Below, one piece after another: positions 10,341 through 22,124 of a stretch of DNA of 60,000 nucleotides. How positions within the stretch are numbered: position 1 is the stretch's first letter; every line of letters starts with the position of its first letter. The notes beneath the pieces were generated by a model that was not told the origin of the DNA, searched no databases, and worked only from the letters and a program-made list of their open reading frames with translations. The position numbers and the translations under genes are program-made. Source of the stretch: Polytrichum commune (taxonomy: Eukaryota > Streptophyta > Polytrichopsida > Polytrichales > Polytrichaceae); contig OX485804.1 in NCBI GenBank assembly GCA_950295325.1, forward strand, positions 54,612,429 to 54,672,428, given 5' to 3'.

Positions 10341-11360
10341 GGGGTAAATTAACTACCCCGAGGCACAAAAACTTTTAGGTGAGCTTTGCAAGAGCAAGGT
10401 GCTCAAAGAGGTTAAGTTGGTGGACGGATTGTTCAAGTGCAAGCAAAGTCGGGTGTATGTGCCTCAAGGCAAGTTGAGGCTATCGGTTTTGAAGGAAAAA
10501 TGTGATAGTCCTATTGCCGGCCATAGAGGAGAAAGAAAAAACCGCCATAGAATGGTGTCATGGAGGTACCATTGGCGGTGCATAAAGGAGGATATAACCC
10601 ACTTTGTGAAGGCGTGAATAAAGTGCCAAGTGAACCGAGCCTCTTACCAAAAGCAAGGCGGTTTCTTGCAACCGTTGCTTATCCCGTCGGCGCCATGGCA
10701 TAGTATGTGCATGGACTTGATCACAAGTTTGCCGGAGTCACATGGGTATGATGCCATCTTGTTGATGGTAGAGCGGTTTGCCAAGTTGGCACACATGGTG
10801 CTGATTGTGGGAACCGCCACCGCGTTGGAGACCGCATAGCCTTTTCTCAAAGGATGGTTGAGGCACCACGGGTTGCCAAGAGTGATTGTGTGGGATCAAG
10901 ATTCAAAGTTCACAAGTGCATTTTCAATGCATTTCTCTAAGGAGGTCGCAATGAAACTAAGGTTTAGCACAGCCTTGCATTCCCAAATATTTGGGAAAAC
11001 GGAGCGTGTGAATGGAGTCTTGAAGCAATACTTGAGGAACTTGGTGGGGGCGGACCAAGGAGATTGGGCGGACTATGTGGGTCGAGCGGAGTGTAATTGC
11101 AATGTAGCCACGCACTTGGCTACCAAGGGGTGGTCTTTGGTGGTGGCTTATGGAGTGGATGCGCTCCAACCTATTAACCTAGCTCTCGAGGGGGCACATT
11201 CAACACTAGAGTTCAACCAAGATGGTGAGGACTTGGCCAAGGATGGTAAACAAATCTTGGAGATGACCAAGTTGTTGGTGGAGAAAGCCCGAAGGTGCTA
11301 CGGAGTGCAAATCAATGCCGGAAGACGCGAAGTGGAGTATGAGGTGGGCCAATAAGGTGT
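10341..11360 (+). pseudogene. G1-B integrase
   Basis: Pieces in order: zinc-binding region 10399-10617 (GHRGERKNRHR, then stop in place of the first cysteine of HHCC), start of the catalytic core 10630-10839 (MDLITSLPESHGYDAILLMV), rest of the core and linker 10858-11355 (VIVWDQDSKFTS, then a QPINLALEG-like linker). Known integrases join element DNA to the target using a DDE triad; the two Asp blocks are visible here. The stops after ALETA and at the HHCC cysteine recur in the other G1 copies. Confidence 0.88.
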
Positions 11361-11830
11361 TGTTGAATGTGGACAACTTCACCTTGCCCAAAGGCCTTAC
11401 TTCAAAAGTTCATGTCCAAAATTGGAACTTCGTTTTCCATTGTGGAACAAGTGTTCAAGGACATGTATAAGTTGGAATTACCGCCCGAGATCAAAGTGCA
11501 TCCGACATTTCATGTCTCATTACGAAAGTCATTTTAGGACGACACCTTGTGGCCCGATCACAAGCAAGTGATTAGGCCACGTCCCGACCTTGTGGAGGTC
11601 ACTTGGAACATGAGGTAGGAGGGCATCCTCAAGTGTAGGAAGCCCAAGTGAAAATGAAAAAAAATGTACAAATGAGTACTTGGTGAAATGGTGAGGATAC
11701 CATGAGAAAGAAACCGCTTGGGTGGCGGCAAGAGACATGGTCAACAACAATGAATTGGTGAAGCACTTTGAAGAAACTAAGGCTAAGGATTCCAATAAAA
11801 TGAAGCGTAGGCATTGATGAGGACATCAAT
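11361..11830 (+). pseudogene. G1-B integrase tail and chromodomain-like remnant
   Basis: Frames read a PPEIKVHPTFHVSLRKSF block, then a shared stop, then RPRPDLVEV, an EGILKCRKPK-like segment and a KEATWVAARDM-like segment in shifting frames. This pattern is the C-terminal chromodomain of chromoviruses (Ty3/gypsy elements that target chromatin). The same stop after LRKSF is present in A, D and E. Confidence 0.75.
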
Positions 11831-12619
11831 CTCCTTTAGTGGGGGAGAGACGCTAGTAGCACACTTACCTTCGAGGTTAATTGCTCCACGACATGAACTT
11901 GTTCTTTGGCTTGAGGGAATAAAATCCAAACTTTAGTGGTGCAAAGAGAAAAGTATGAGATGAGGTCCTAGTCTTGTACTTGTGCTTGGTTAATGGAAGA
12001 GGGGGAATAGACATGCCAAACTAGGTTGGGTAAGCCGAGTAATTGGGGGCCATGGCTTGGAGGGGCCTTGGATAAAACCAAGAAACTTCTTAATTGTGGG
12101 CTTGTCCGGGCGGGGACAAGGTGATGGCGCGTGCTCATAAAAGTGCTACCCGCGAGCTAACGAGAGTTGGCGCATGGGAGTCATGAACCCATGTCTCGAA
12201 AGAGCAAAGTGGGAACCGAGTCGGGCGGGACTTGGCATCACCCCCGTGCGATCGAGGCGTGGCTTAACAATGGAAAGCCATCTCGGAGTTGCAACCGAGA
12301 CAACTTAGTGGAAGCGTTGAGGTCTCGCCTAGATGTGTCACGTTAGGCTAGTGGAGCCTAACGGGGGAGGCCCCAAAGGAGGGGCAACCCAAGTGAGTCC
12401 CAAAGTAGGTGGGTCTAGTGTAGGTTAGGTCCTTGGAGGAGAGATCCAAGGTCGCTAACGGACCACCTAGGAACGACACCTTTGGGACTATGCCAAATTT
12501 GAAGATGCATTGTGGGGGTCGCGCCCTAAGGTAAACACAATGCCGCACCATAGAGGATGGCAACTTGAGAATTGGTGTGCCGACTACGAGTATAGTCGAT
12601 GAGGGCATCGACTCCGTTT

Positions 12620-12631
12620 GGTGGGGGTGAG
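12620..12631 (+). promoter_or_regulatory. G1-B polypurine tract
   Basis: GGTGGGGGTGAG directly before the 3' LTR; the plus-strand primer site in LTR elements. Present in the same place in A (288-299, minus), D (21009-21020) and E (30835-30846). Confidence 0.85.
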
Positions 12632-13604
12632 TGTCGCGCACCTCTCCATGAGGAGTGCCCGAAACACCATGGGCACAAGGGGGACCCCGGAGTGACACCT
12701 GGGACTTGTGGCGCTGTTGGTGAGAGGGCCCAAGTGATCCTAGTGTGGGTGAGGGCCCCGGGCGTTGGGAATGCCTCCCACCCACGAAGACTAGGAGGCA
12801 CAAGGGTAAGGCCATGAGCTATGCGTAGCTCATGGCGTGGTGATTCTAGAAAGCTCAAGAACACCTCAATCGGAGGTGTGAGCTAGGAGTTATGGCCATT
12901 TGAGTGGGGCGCTGTCCCGGGACAGCGCCCTGGTACAGCAGTGCCTGGGAGTGATTCCCGGGACTGCCAAGGTTCAAACACGCATAACTTCCTCAAGACT
13001 TGCCCGAATGGGGCAAGCGAGGAGTCCATCGGCATCTACGTGAAGCGTAGATGAGGATGGAGTGGTTGGTTGTTATCATCAGACATCATACAAGGAAGTT
13101 ATGATGGTCTGAAGCTGCTGGGGGGGTTCTAGGCCCAGCAGCTAAGGGAAAATGTCCACTTGGCCCCAACTCTTGGTAGAGAGACAAGAGGTTGGTTGGC
13201 GGTGGGGTAGGGGCTCCGTGTAGAGTCCTAGAGGCTTATATGGGTGAGGTGGTGTGGCCTCACCCACCCGAGGCCGAACGGCACGGCCTCCATGGGCATT
13301 GGCCCATTGTGGGGCCATAGTTGCCTAGTATGGTTCGGGTTGTTGTAGTGTTGCTCCGGCAACGCGATGATCAACATAGGATTGGACTTCCATGGATGGA
13401 AGTCCACATTGGGGAAATGGGTTACCGATTAAGGGGTGAGTCCCGAAAGCGAAGTAGGAGGGTTGGTTCCCTCCTATGAACTATTTGTCCGGGGTAAGAG
13501 GAGCTATCCATTAGCATGGCGGAATGCGAAGGGTTAGCGCTCGTAACCTTTGCTAGAAACGAAAATTGGCAAGATTATTAAGGGACCTAGCAAGGGTTGC
13601 GACA
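12632..13604 (+). repeat. G1-B 3' LTR
   Basis: 973 bp, nearly identical to the 5' LTR (three substitutions noticed). Followed by TSD TCGAC at 13605-13609. Positions 13610-13618 (GGCAGTGAC) are a nine-base sliver of SM copy 1 left between copy B and solo LTR C. Confidence 0.95.
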
Positions 13605-13618
13605 TCGACGGCAGTGAC

Positions 13619-14593
13619 TGTCGCGCACCTCTCCATGAGGAGTGCCCGAAACACCATGGGCACAAGGGGGACCCCGGAGTGACACCCGGGACTTGTGGCG
13701 CCGTTGGTGAGAGGGCCCAAGTGATCCTAGTGTGGGTGAGGTCCCCGGGCGTTGGGAGCGCCTCCCATCCACGAAGACTAGGAGGCACAAGGGTAAGGCC
13801 ATGAGCTATGCGTAGCTCATGGCGTGGTGATTCTAGAATGCTCAAGAACACCTCAATCGGAGGTGTGAGCTAGGAGTTATGGCCATTTGAGTGGGGCGCT
13901 GTCCCGGGACAGCGCCCTGCTACAGCAGTGCCTGGGAGTGATTCCCGGGACTGCCAAGGTTCAAACAGGCATAACGTCCTCACCACTTGCCCGAATGGGG
14001 CAAGTGAGGAGTCCATCCGCATCTACGTGAAGCGTAGATGAAGATGTAGTGGTTGGTTGCTGGAATCAGACATCATACAAGGAAGTTATGATGGTCTGAA
14101 GCTGCTGGGGGCTTCTAGGCCCAACGGCTAAGGGAAAATGTCCACTTGGCCCCAACTCTTGGTAGAGAGACAAGAGGTTGGTTGACGGTGGGGTAGGGGC
14201 CCCGCGTAGAGTCCTAGAGGCTTATATGGGTGAGGTGGTGTGGCCTCACCCACCCGAGGCCGAACGGCACGGCCTCCATGGGCTTTGGCCCATTGTGAGG
14301 CCATAGTTGCCTAGTATGGTTCGGGTTGTTGTAGTGTTGCTCCGGCAACGCGATGATCAACATAGGATTGGACTTCCATGGATGGAAGTCCACATCCAAG
14401 AAATGAGTTACCGATTAAGGGGTGAGTCCCGAAAGCAAAGTAGGAGGGTTGGTTCCCTCCTATGAACTATAAGGTCCGGGGTAGGAGGAGCTAACCATTA
14501 GCATGGCGGAATGCGAATGGTTAGCGCTCGTAACCTTTGCTAGAATTGAAAATTGGCAAGATGGTCAAGGGGGGGCTAGCAAGGGTTGCGACA
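13619..14593 (+). repeat. G1 solo LTR C
   Basis: 975-bp plus-strand LTR with no internal region, flanked by TSD GTGAC (13614-13618 and 14594-14598). This is the product expected when the two LTRs of one element recombine. The insertion point lies only four bases from the TSD of copy B. Confidence 0.95.
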
Positions 14594-14868
14594 GTGACGT
14601 GGCTGATCCGTCCCACGGGGATGGGGGACGGGACGATATCGTCCGCATGTGGCACCGGGGGTGCAACTTCCGGGACATTGGAATCTTCCTCTTCAATAAT
14701 TATGGGCATGTCAGTGGAACGAGTCCGGACAGCCCTACTAGAGGCACGGGGATGTGAGAAGTTGACCTTATCAGGTCTGTGCGACTCCTCTTGTGCTCCA
14801 AGAGGTAGATCTGCTTTGCGCTTCGTGGACCCGAACACCTCTTCCCCAGCCATACAAGGCACCCGGGT
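14594..14868 (-). pseudogene. SM copy 1, linker piece
   Basis: The minus strand reads CMAGEEVFGSTKRKADLP, then HRPDKVNFSHPRA, an acidic stretch (IIEEEDSNVPEVAPPVP) and RISHVTAVEE, matching the variable linker of SM copies 2 and 3. Removing B and C joins HVTAVEE to WHIARL in frame. The last five bases, CGGGT, are the TSD of G1 copy D. Confidence 0.88.
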
Positions 14869-15840
14869 TGTCGCGCACCTCTCCATGAGGAGTGGCCGAA
14901 ACACCATGGGCACAAGGGGGACCCCGGAGTGACACCCGGGACTTGTGGCGCCGTTGGTGAGAGGGCCCAAGTGATCCTAGTGTGGGTGAGGGCCCCGGGC
15001 GTTGGGAACGCCTCCCACCCACGGAGACTAGGAGGCACAAGGGTAAGGCCATGAGCTATGCGTAGCTCATGGCGTGGTGATTCTAGAATGCTCAAGAACA
15101 CCTCAATTGGAGGTGTGAGCTAGGAGTTATGGCCATTTGAGTGGGGCGTTGTCCCGGGACAGCACCCTGGTATAGCAGTGCCTGGGAGTGATTCCCGGGA
15201 CTGCCAAGGTTCAAACAGGCATAACTTCCTCACCACTTGCCCGAATGGGGCAAGTGAGGAGTCCATCGGCATCTACGTGAAGCGTAGATGAAGATGGAGT
15301 GGTCAAAGGTTATCATCAGACATCATACAGGGAAGTTATGATGGTCTGAAGCTGCTGGGGGCTTCTAGGCCCAGCGGCTAAGGGAAAATGTCCACTTGGC
15401 CCCAACTCTTGGTAGAGAGACAAGAGGTTGGTTGACGGTGGGGTGGGGGCCCCGCGTGAAGTCCTAGAGGCTTATATGGGTGAGGTGGTGTGGCCTCACC
15501 CACCCGAGGCCGAACGGCAAGGCCTCCATGGGCTTTGGCCTATTGTGAGGCCATAGTTGCCAAGTATGCTTCGGGTTGTTGTAGTGTTGCTCCGGCAACG
15601 CGATGATCAACATAGGATTGGACTTCCATGGATGGAAGTCCACATTGGGGAAATGGGTTACCGATTAAGGGGTGAGTCCCGAAAGCAAAGTAGGAGGGTT
15701 GGTTCCCTCCTATGAACTATTGGTCCGGGGTAAGAGGAGCTATCCATTAGCATGGCGGAATGCGAAGGGTTAGCGCTCGTAACCTTTGCTAGAAACAAAA
15801 ATTGGCAAGATTGTTAAGGGACCTAGCAAGGGTTGCGACA
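14869..15840 (+). repeat. G1-D 5' LTR
   Basis: TGTCGC...GCGACA ends. Differs from B by a GTCAAAGGTT stretch near 15302 and by a broken central palindrome (GGGCGTTGTCCC against GGGACAGCACCC). Confidence 0.95.
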
Positions 15841-15842
15841 CT

Positions 15843-15854
15843 TGGTATCAGAGC
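15843..15854 (+). promoter_or_regulatory. G1-D primer-binding site (tRNA-iMet)
   Basis: TGGTATCAGAGC two bases after the 5' LTR. Confidence 0.95.
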
Positions 15855-15880
15855 AGGGTTCCAATATTTGAGCTAGCACT

Positions 15881-16400
15881 TTGAGGGAGACATGGCTATC
15901 AAATATGCGGGTTATGATGGTGAGCCCGGGGTTTCCAAAAGGTTGTGAGGCTCAAATTGGAACAAGGATCATGTGCAAGTGGATTTTGACCATACCATTG
16001 ATTCTAATGACAATGGTGGGCATGAGGGTGGATTCGGTGAGGAAAATGGAGGAGTGCTTTGAAAAGGCTCCCGCAAACCTCGAAAAGTATTCGGGGGCTA
16101 GAATACCGAATGCACCCAAAACCTTGGAGGGCATTAATGTTGGATTGAAATTCCAATTCGAAATGCTTAGAAGGTGGTGATGTTGAAATGAACTTGGGGC
16201 ACATGAGGCAGGCGGGGTCTCTTAAGGCGTATATGTGCGAATTTCACACCCAAATGAATGGTACATCTAGGATGGACGAGTTTTCTAAGAAATGCATCGT
16301 TTTAGGTGGGTTTCAAAAGCGGTTGGTGAAAATCATGTTCAAGACCCCAAAGCATCTTGAGGACGTCGTGCGAATCATAAAGATTTGAAGAGCATTGAAG
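15881..16400 (+). pseudogene. G1-D gag remnant
   Basis: The longest gag-like frame of the four copies is 15881-16180 (about 99 codons). It includes VMMVSPGFPKGCEAQIGT and a RKMEECFEKAPANLEKYSG segment. A second out-of-frame piece, 16188-16388, contains MNGTSRMDEFSKK. The position after the primer site indicates gag. There is no continuous frame. Confidence 0.6.
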
Positions 16401-16509
16401 CCGATGTTCCTAAGAAGAAGTTGGACGGCACATCACCACAAAGTGGGTTTAGCCGAAAGAGGCCCCAAGGAAATGAGCGCAAGTAGTTTGGCCCATTATA
16501 CCAAGGCAA

Positions 16510-16680
16510 ATCATGCTAGCTCGTGCCGTGGACGAAATGTCAGAAGGTGGTTTGGTGGTACCAAGCTAGATCATATTTCTGCCACGGACGGAGTGTTAAA
16601 AGTTGGCCTTGCGGACCAAGCCAAACTCATGGTGTTGCAGAGGACCAAATGTTAGACGATGGCTTTGTGGCCAAGGCTAG
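16510..16680 (+). repeat. ~57-bp tandem array, about three units, in G1-D
   Basis: Units with a TGCCGTGGACGAAATGT-like core near 16525, 16580 and 16635. Same repeat as 8196-8525 in copy B, with fewer units. Confidence 0.7.
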
Positions 16681-17345
16681 TAGCCTTAAGCCAAGGCCAA
16701 CTATTTTATATCTTGAGGCTCAAATGAATGGGACAAACGTCTAATGGGTTGACAAAGAGGCAAGCCATGCCTTCTTGAGCCCAAAACTCATAAGGGAGTT
16801 GGGGCTTGCCGATTGGTAGAGCGGGCAAGCCCACCAAGGTGCGGTTTGGAAAGGGCAAACCGCATGAGACAAAGGAGGCCGCGATGCATGTAACCTTTCA
16901 ATGTGGGACATTGGATTTTTGTCAAAATTTCACACCAAGTGAAATAGATGAAATGCATGTCATTGTGAAGGCCGCCTTCTTTGAAACTCACATGATAGAT
17001 GTGAGGTGCAAGCCGGTGTGCTTGCGGTGCATTATGATGTGTCATAATGGCAAAGAATTGAAGTTCAAATTGACAAGGACTCCTATGGTAGGAGGATCTA
17101 AGTTGAATTTGGTCTTAATGGACCAAATGAAAAATAGAAAGCATAATGGTCGTGGTTCAATTGGAGCAACTCCAAGGAACGTATGGGGAGGCTAGGAAAG
17201 ATGGGCCTTCCCCAAACAACATTGGTGTGATGTTGGTGAGATACAAGGATGTATTCACCAATGTGTTGCCCAAAAAGTTACCGCCAAGGAGTGAAAAATA
17301 ACTTTGCTCAACGAGAGATTGAGTTCTTAAGGTATGTGGTGACAA
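16681..17345 (+). pseudogene. G1-D protease region and RT stub
   Basis: Same structure as copy B: NGTNV, stop, WVDKEASHAFLS, then the ORF 16806-17195 (CGTLDFCQNFTPSEIDEM). The RT edge NVLPKKLPPR near 17270 passes into EIEFLRYVVTKEVG-like coding, which in complete elements lies after the YxDD palm. The junction therefore marks an internal deletion. Confidence 0.8.
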
Positions 17346-18790
17346 AGGAAGTTGGTGGACGAACATGAAGAATGTCAAGGCAATCCAAAAGGATAATTGG
17401 CCCTTCATTAAAAAATGGCTTAGGTCATTTGTTGGCCTAGCCAACTACTACCACCACTTCATTCGAGAGTTTTCTAAGGTTGCTAGGACCTTATTCAACT
17501 TATTGAGGAAAATGGCTATCCCAAGAGTGGGATGAGCCTTGTCACCAAGCCTTTGGGGGGCTCAAAAACAAGTTCTCTTCGCCGCCCGTGCTTAAGTTCG
17601 CGAACTTTGACAAACCTTTTGAGGTGCATACGGGGGCGAGTGACTTTACCATTGGCGGATGTTGATTCATGATGGATGACCATTGCTTATGGGAGCATTA
17701 AGCTCTATGGTTGCCGAACCTTATGCGACTTGTGAAAGAAATGGCTATCCCAAGAGTGGGTTGAGCCGTGTCTCCAAGTCTTTGGGGAGCTTAAGACCAA
17801 GTTCTTTTCACCGCCCGTACTCAAGTTTGCGAAATTTGTCAAACCTTTTGAGGTGCATACGGGGGCGAGTGACTTTACCATTGGCGGATGTTGATCCAAG
17901 ATGGATGCCCATTGCATATATGGGAGTATTAAGCTTAAAGGTTGTCAAACCTTGTGCGACCTATGAAAGAAATGACTATCTCAAGAGTGGGATGAGCCTT
18001 GCCCCAAAGTCTTTGGGGAGCTTAATACAAAATTGTCTTTGCCACCCGTGTTCAAGTTCGCGGAGCTTGACAAACCTTTTGAGGTGCATACGGGGGAGGC
18101 GAGTGACTTTGCCATTGGCGGATGGTTAATGTAAGATGGATGGCCATTACATATGAGAGCGTTAAGCTTGATGGTTATCCGACCTTATCCGACTTGTAGA
18201 AGAAATGGCTATCCCAAGAGTGGGATGAGCCTTGCCACCAAGTCTTTGGGGAGCTTGAGAGCAAGTGTTTTTAGACGCCCGTGCTCAAGTTCGCGGAGCT
18301 TGACAAACCTTTTGAGGTGCATACGGGGGTGAATGACTTTGCCAATGGCGGATTGTTGATGTAAGATGGATGGCCATTGCATATGGGAGCATGAAGCTCG
18401 ATGGTTGTCAAAGAAGACAACCAACTCATGCCAAACAACTTTTTGGCGTAGTGCATTGTTGAAGATGTGGCGATACTATTTGGGGTCGCACAAAACAAAG
18501 GTCTACATGGACAATGTGTCCTAAAAGAATTTTGACATTCAAGCGCAAGTGAACGCCAAGTCATTGCGGTGGCATGATAGTTTGGCGCTTATGAAGGTGG
18601 ATTTGATCCACAAACCGGACCATGGAAATGTGGTGCCGGATGCGCGAAATAGACCGGAAGAGTTCCAAGCAATGAGAACCATCCAAACCTTATGGCTAAT
18701 GTGTGCTGGCAAAGGAAACTTGTGATGCAAGATACGGGAGGGGTAAATTAACTACCCGAAAGCACAAAAACTTTTAGGTGAGCTTCGCAA
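17346..18790 (+). pseudogene. G1-D RT-connection and RNase H remnant
   Basis: FVGLANYYHHFIREFSK near 17430 opens the region. Four tandem units follow, then the WRYYLGSHK-like RNase H block near 18470 and the DALSR-like end near 18650. Frames are broken in every unit. Confidence 0.8.
17505..18420 (+). repeat. RNase H-derived ~230-bp tandem array, four units
   Basis: Units start at AATGGCTATCCCAAGAGTGG or variants near 17513, 17744, 17973 and 18206, a spacing of 229-233 bp. Confidence 0.88.
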
Positions 18791-19860
18791 GAGCAAGGTG
18801 CTCAAAGAGGTTAAGTTGGTGGACGGATTGTTCAAGTGCAAGCAAAGTTGGGTGTATGTGCCACAAGGCAAGTTCAGGCTATCGGTTTTGAAGGAGGAAT
18901 ATGATAGTCCTATTGCCGGCCATAAAGGAGAAAGAAACAACCGCCATAGAATGGTGTCAAAGAGGTACCGTTGGCGGTGCATAAAGGAGGATATAACCCA
19001 CTTTGTGAAGGCGTGAAGTGAACCAAGCCTCTTACCAAAAGCAAGGCGGTTTCTTGCAACCGTTGCCTATCCCGTCAGCGCCATAGCATAGTATGTGAAT
19101 GGACTTGATCACAAGTTTGCCGGAGTCACATGGGTATGATGCCATCTTGTTGATGGTATAGCGGTTTGCCAAGTTGGCACACATGGTGCCGATTGTGGGA
19201 ACCGCCACCGCGTTGGAGACCACATAGCCTTTTCTCAAAGGATGGTTGAGGCACCACGGGTTGCCAAGAGTGATTGTGTGGGATCAAGATCCAAAGTTCA
19301 CAAGTGCATTTTCAATGCATTTCTCTAGGGAGGTCGGAATGAAACTAAGGTTTAGCACGGCCTTGCATTCCCAAATGAATGGGAAAGCGGAGCATGTGAA
19401 TGTAGTCTTGAAGCAATACTTGAGGAACTTGGTGGGGGCGGACCAAGGAGATTGGGCGGACTATGTGGGTCGAGCGGAGTGTAATTGCAATGTAGCCACG
19501 CACTTGGCTACCAAGGGGTGGTCTTTCGTGGTGGCTTATGGAGTGGATGCGCTCCAACCTATTAACCTAGCTCTCGAGGGGGCACATTCAACACTAGAGT
19601 TCAACCAAGATGGTGAGGACTTGGCCAAGGATGGTAAACAAGTCTTGGAGATGACCAAGTTGTTGGTGGAGAAAGCCCGAAGGTGCTACGGAGTACAAGT
19701 CAATGCCGGAAGACGCAAAGTGGAGAATGAGGTGGGCCAAAAGGCGTTGTTGAATGTGAACAACTTCATTTACCCAAAAGGCCTCATTCCAAAAGTTCAT
19801 GTCCAAAATTGGAGCTTCGTTTTCCATTGTGGAACAAGTGTTCAAGGACATGTATAAGTT
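18791..19860 (+). pseudogene. G1-D integrase
   Basis: Zinc-binding region 18798-19016, then a local deletion at the HHCC cysteine. The catalytic region from 19021 includes ESHGYDAILLMV; the long frame 19246-19857 (203 codons) carries VIVWDQDPKFTS, the EHVNVVLKQYLRNLVG helix and the C-terminal linker. It is the longest integrase frame among the G1 copies, but it lacks the upstream half in frame. The shared stop after ALET(T/A) is at about 19227. Confidence 0.85.
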
Positions 19861-20216
19861 GGAATTACCGCCCGAGATCAAAGTGCATCCGACATTTCAT
19901 GTCTCATTACGAAAGTCATTTTAGGACGACACCTTGTGGCCCGAACACAAGCAAGTGGTTAGGCCACGTCCCGACCTTGTGGAGGTCATTTGGAACATGA
20001 GGTAGGAGGGCATCCTCAAGTGTAGGAAGCCCAAGTGAAAATGAAAGAAAATGTACAAAGGAGTACTTGGTGAAATGGTGAGGATACCATGAGAAACAAA
20101 CCGCTTGGGTGGCGGCAAGAGACATGGTGAACACCAATGAATTGGTGAAGCACTTTGAAGAAACTAAGGCTAAGGATTCCAATAAAAAGAAGCGTAGGCA
20201 TTGATGAGGACATCAA
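19861..20216 (+). pseudogene. G1-D chromodomain-like remnant
   Basis: PPEIKVHPTFHVSLRKSF, the shared stop at about 19921, then RPRPDLVEV and KETAWVAARDM-like pieces, as in copy B. Confidence 0.7.
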
Positions 20217-21020
20217 TCTCCTTTAGTGGGGGAGAGACGCTAGTAGCACACCTAGCTTCGAGGCTAATTACTCCACAACATGAACTTGTTCTTTGGCTTG
20301 AGGGAATAAAGTCCAAACTTTAGTGGTGCAAAGAGAAAAGTATGAGATGAGGTCCTAGTCTTGTACTTGTGCTTGGTTAATGGAAGAGGGGGAATAGATA
20401 TGCCAAACTAGGTTGGGTAAGCCGAGTAATTGGGGGCCATGGCTTGGAAGGGCCTTGGATAAAACCAAGAAACTTCTTAGTTGTGGGCTTGTCCGGGCGG
20501 GGACAAGGTGATGGCGCGTGCTCATAAAAGTGCTACCCGCGAGCTAACAAGAGTTGGCGCATGGGAGTCATGAACCCATGTCTCGAAAGAGCAAAGTGGG
20601 AACCGAGTCGGGCGGGACTTGGCATCACCCCCGTGCGATCGAGGCGTGGCTTAACAATGGAAAGCCATCTCGGAGTTGCAACCGAGACAACTTAGTGGAA
20701 GCGTTGAGGTCTCGCCTAGATGTGTCACGTTAGGCTAGTGGAGCCTAACGGGGGGGAGGCCCCAAAGGAGGGGCAACCCAAGTGAGTCCCAAAGTAGGTG
20801 GGTCTAGTATAGGTTAGGTCCTTGGATGAGAGATCCAAGGTCGCTAACGGACCACCTAGGAACGACACCTTTGGGACTATGCCAAATTTGAAGATGCATT
20901 GTGGGGGTCGCGCCCTAAGGTAAACACAATGCCGCACCATAGAGGATGGCAACTTGAGAATTGGTGTGCCGACTACGAGTATAGTCGATGAGGGCATCGA
21001 CTCCGTTTGGTGGGGGTGAG

Positions 21021-21992
21021 TGTCGCGCACCTCTCCATGAGGAGTGGCCGAAACACCATGGGCACAAGGGGGACCCCGGAGTGACACCCGGGACTTGTGG
21101 CGCCGTTGGTGAGAGGGCCCAAGTGATCCTAGTGTGGGTGAGGGCCCCGGGCGTTGGGAACGCCTCCCACCCACGGAGACTAGGAGGCACAAGGGTAAGG
21201 CCATGAGCTATGCGTAGCTCATGGCGTGGTGATTCTAGAATGCTCAAGAACACCTCAATTGGAGGTGTGAGCTAGGAGTTATGGCCATTTGAGTGGGGCG
21301 TTGTCCCGGGACAGCACCCTGGTATAGCAGTGCCTGGGAGTGATTCCCGGGACTGCCAAGGTTCAAACAGGCATAACTTCCTCACCACTTGCCCGAATGG
21401 GGCAAGTGAGGAGTCCATCGGCATCTACGTGAAGCGTAGATGAAGATGGAGTGGTCAAAGGTTATCATCAGACATCATACAGGGAAGTTATGATGGTCTG
21501 AAGCTGCTGGGGGCTTCTAGGCCCAGCGGCTAAGGGAAAATGTCCACTTGGCCCCAACTCTTGGTAGAGAGACAAGAGGTTGGTTGACGGTGGGGTGGGG
21601 GCCCCGCGTGAAGTCCTAGAGGCTTATATGGGTGAGGTGGTGTGGCCTCACCCACCCGAGGCCGAACGGCAAGGCCTCCATGGGCTTTGGCCTATTGTGA
21701 GGCCATAGTTGCCAAGTATGCTTCGGGTTGTTGTAGTGTTGCTCCGGCAACGCGATGATCAACATAGGATTGGACTTCCATGGATGGAAGTCCACATTGG
21801 GGAAATGGGTTACCGATTAAGGGGTGAGTCCCGAAAGCAAAGTAGGAGGGTTGGTTCCCTCCTATGAACTATTGGTCCGGGGTAAGAGGAGCTATCCATT
21901 AGCATGGCGGAATGCGAAGGGTTAGCGCTCGTAACCTTTGCTAGAAACAAAAATTGGCAAGATTGTTAAGGGACCTAACAAGGGTTGCGACA
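21021..21992 (+). repeat. G1-D 3' LTR
   Basis: 972 bp, one difference from the 5' LTR seen by eye. Preceded by the polypurine tract at 21009-21020 and followed by TSD CGGGT. Confidence 0.95.
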
Positions 21993-22124
21993 CGGGTACA
22001 GAACTCTTCTGCTCCAGGCATGTCCATCATGGGGTCTTCGAGGACTAAAGGATTACCCGTTTGCTTCGCCCTACGCTCTGCCAACCTTAGCTTGAGCTCT
22101 TTCTTTGTAGGGCCTGTACCGCCA
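21993..22124 (-). pseudogene. SM copy 1, small internal piece
   Basis: The minus strand reads GTGPTKKELKLRLAERRAKQ, then MPGAEEFCTR, matching GPSKKELKLR...MPGGDEFCT in SM copy 3. The CGGGT joint continues in frame into VPCMAGEEVF of the 14594-14868 piece. The outer five bases, CGCCA (22120-22124), are the TSD of the L2 solo LTR. Confidence 0.88.

Larger units (their letters stand above)
6559..13604 (+). mobile_element. G1 chromovirus copy B, complete with TSD
   Basis: Plus-strand Ty3/gypsy element with LTRs 6559-7531 and 12632-13604 (973 bp each) and TSD TCGAC at 6554-6558 and 13605-13609. By eye the LTRs differ at about three positions, so the insertion is recent. Internal order: primer site, gag remnant, ~57-bp tandem array, protease remnant, RT stub, RNase H array (three units), integrase, chromodomain. 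Positions 11831-12619 are the non-coding 3' internal region, without an ORF of its own. All coding parts are broken, so the element depends on proteins from elsewhere. Confidence 0.95.
14869..21992 (+). mobile_element. G1 chromovirus copy D, complete with TSD
   Basis: Plus-strand element with LTRs 14869-15840 and 21021-21992 (972 bp each) and TSD CGGGT (14864-14868 and 21993-21997). I noticed only one LTR difference (near 15824 versus 21976), so this is a very recent insertion. The layout matches copy B, with a three-unit ~57-bp array (about 16510-16680) and a four-unit RNase H array. Positions 20217-21008 are the non-coding 3' internal region. The shared defects (missing RT core, DKE, common stops) are all present. 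Confidence 0.95.
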
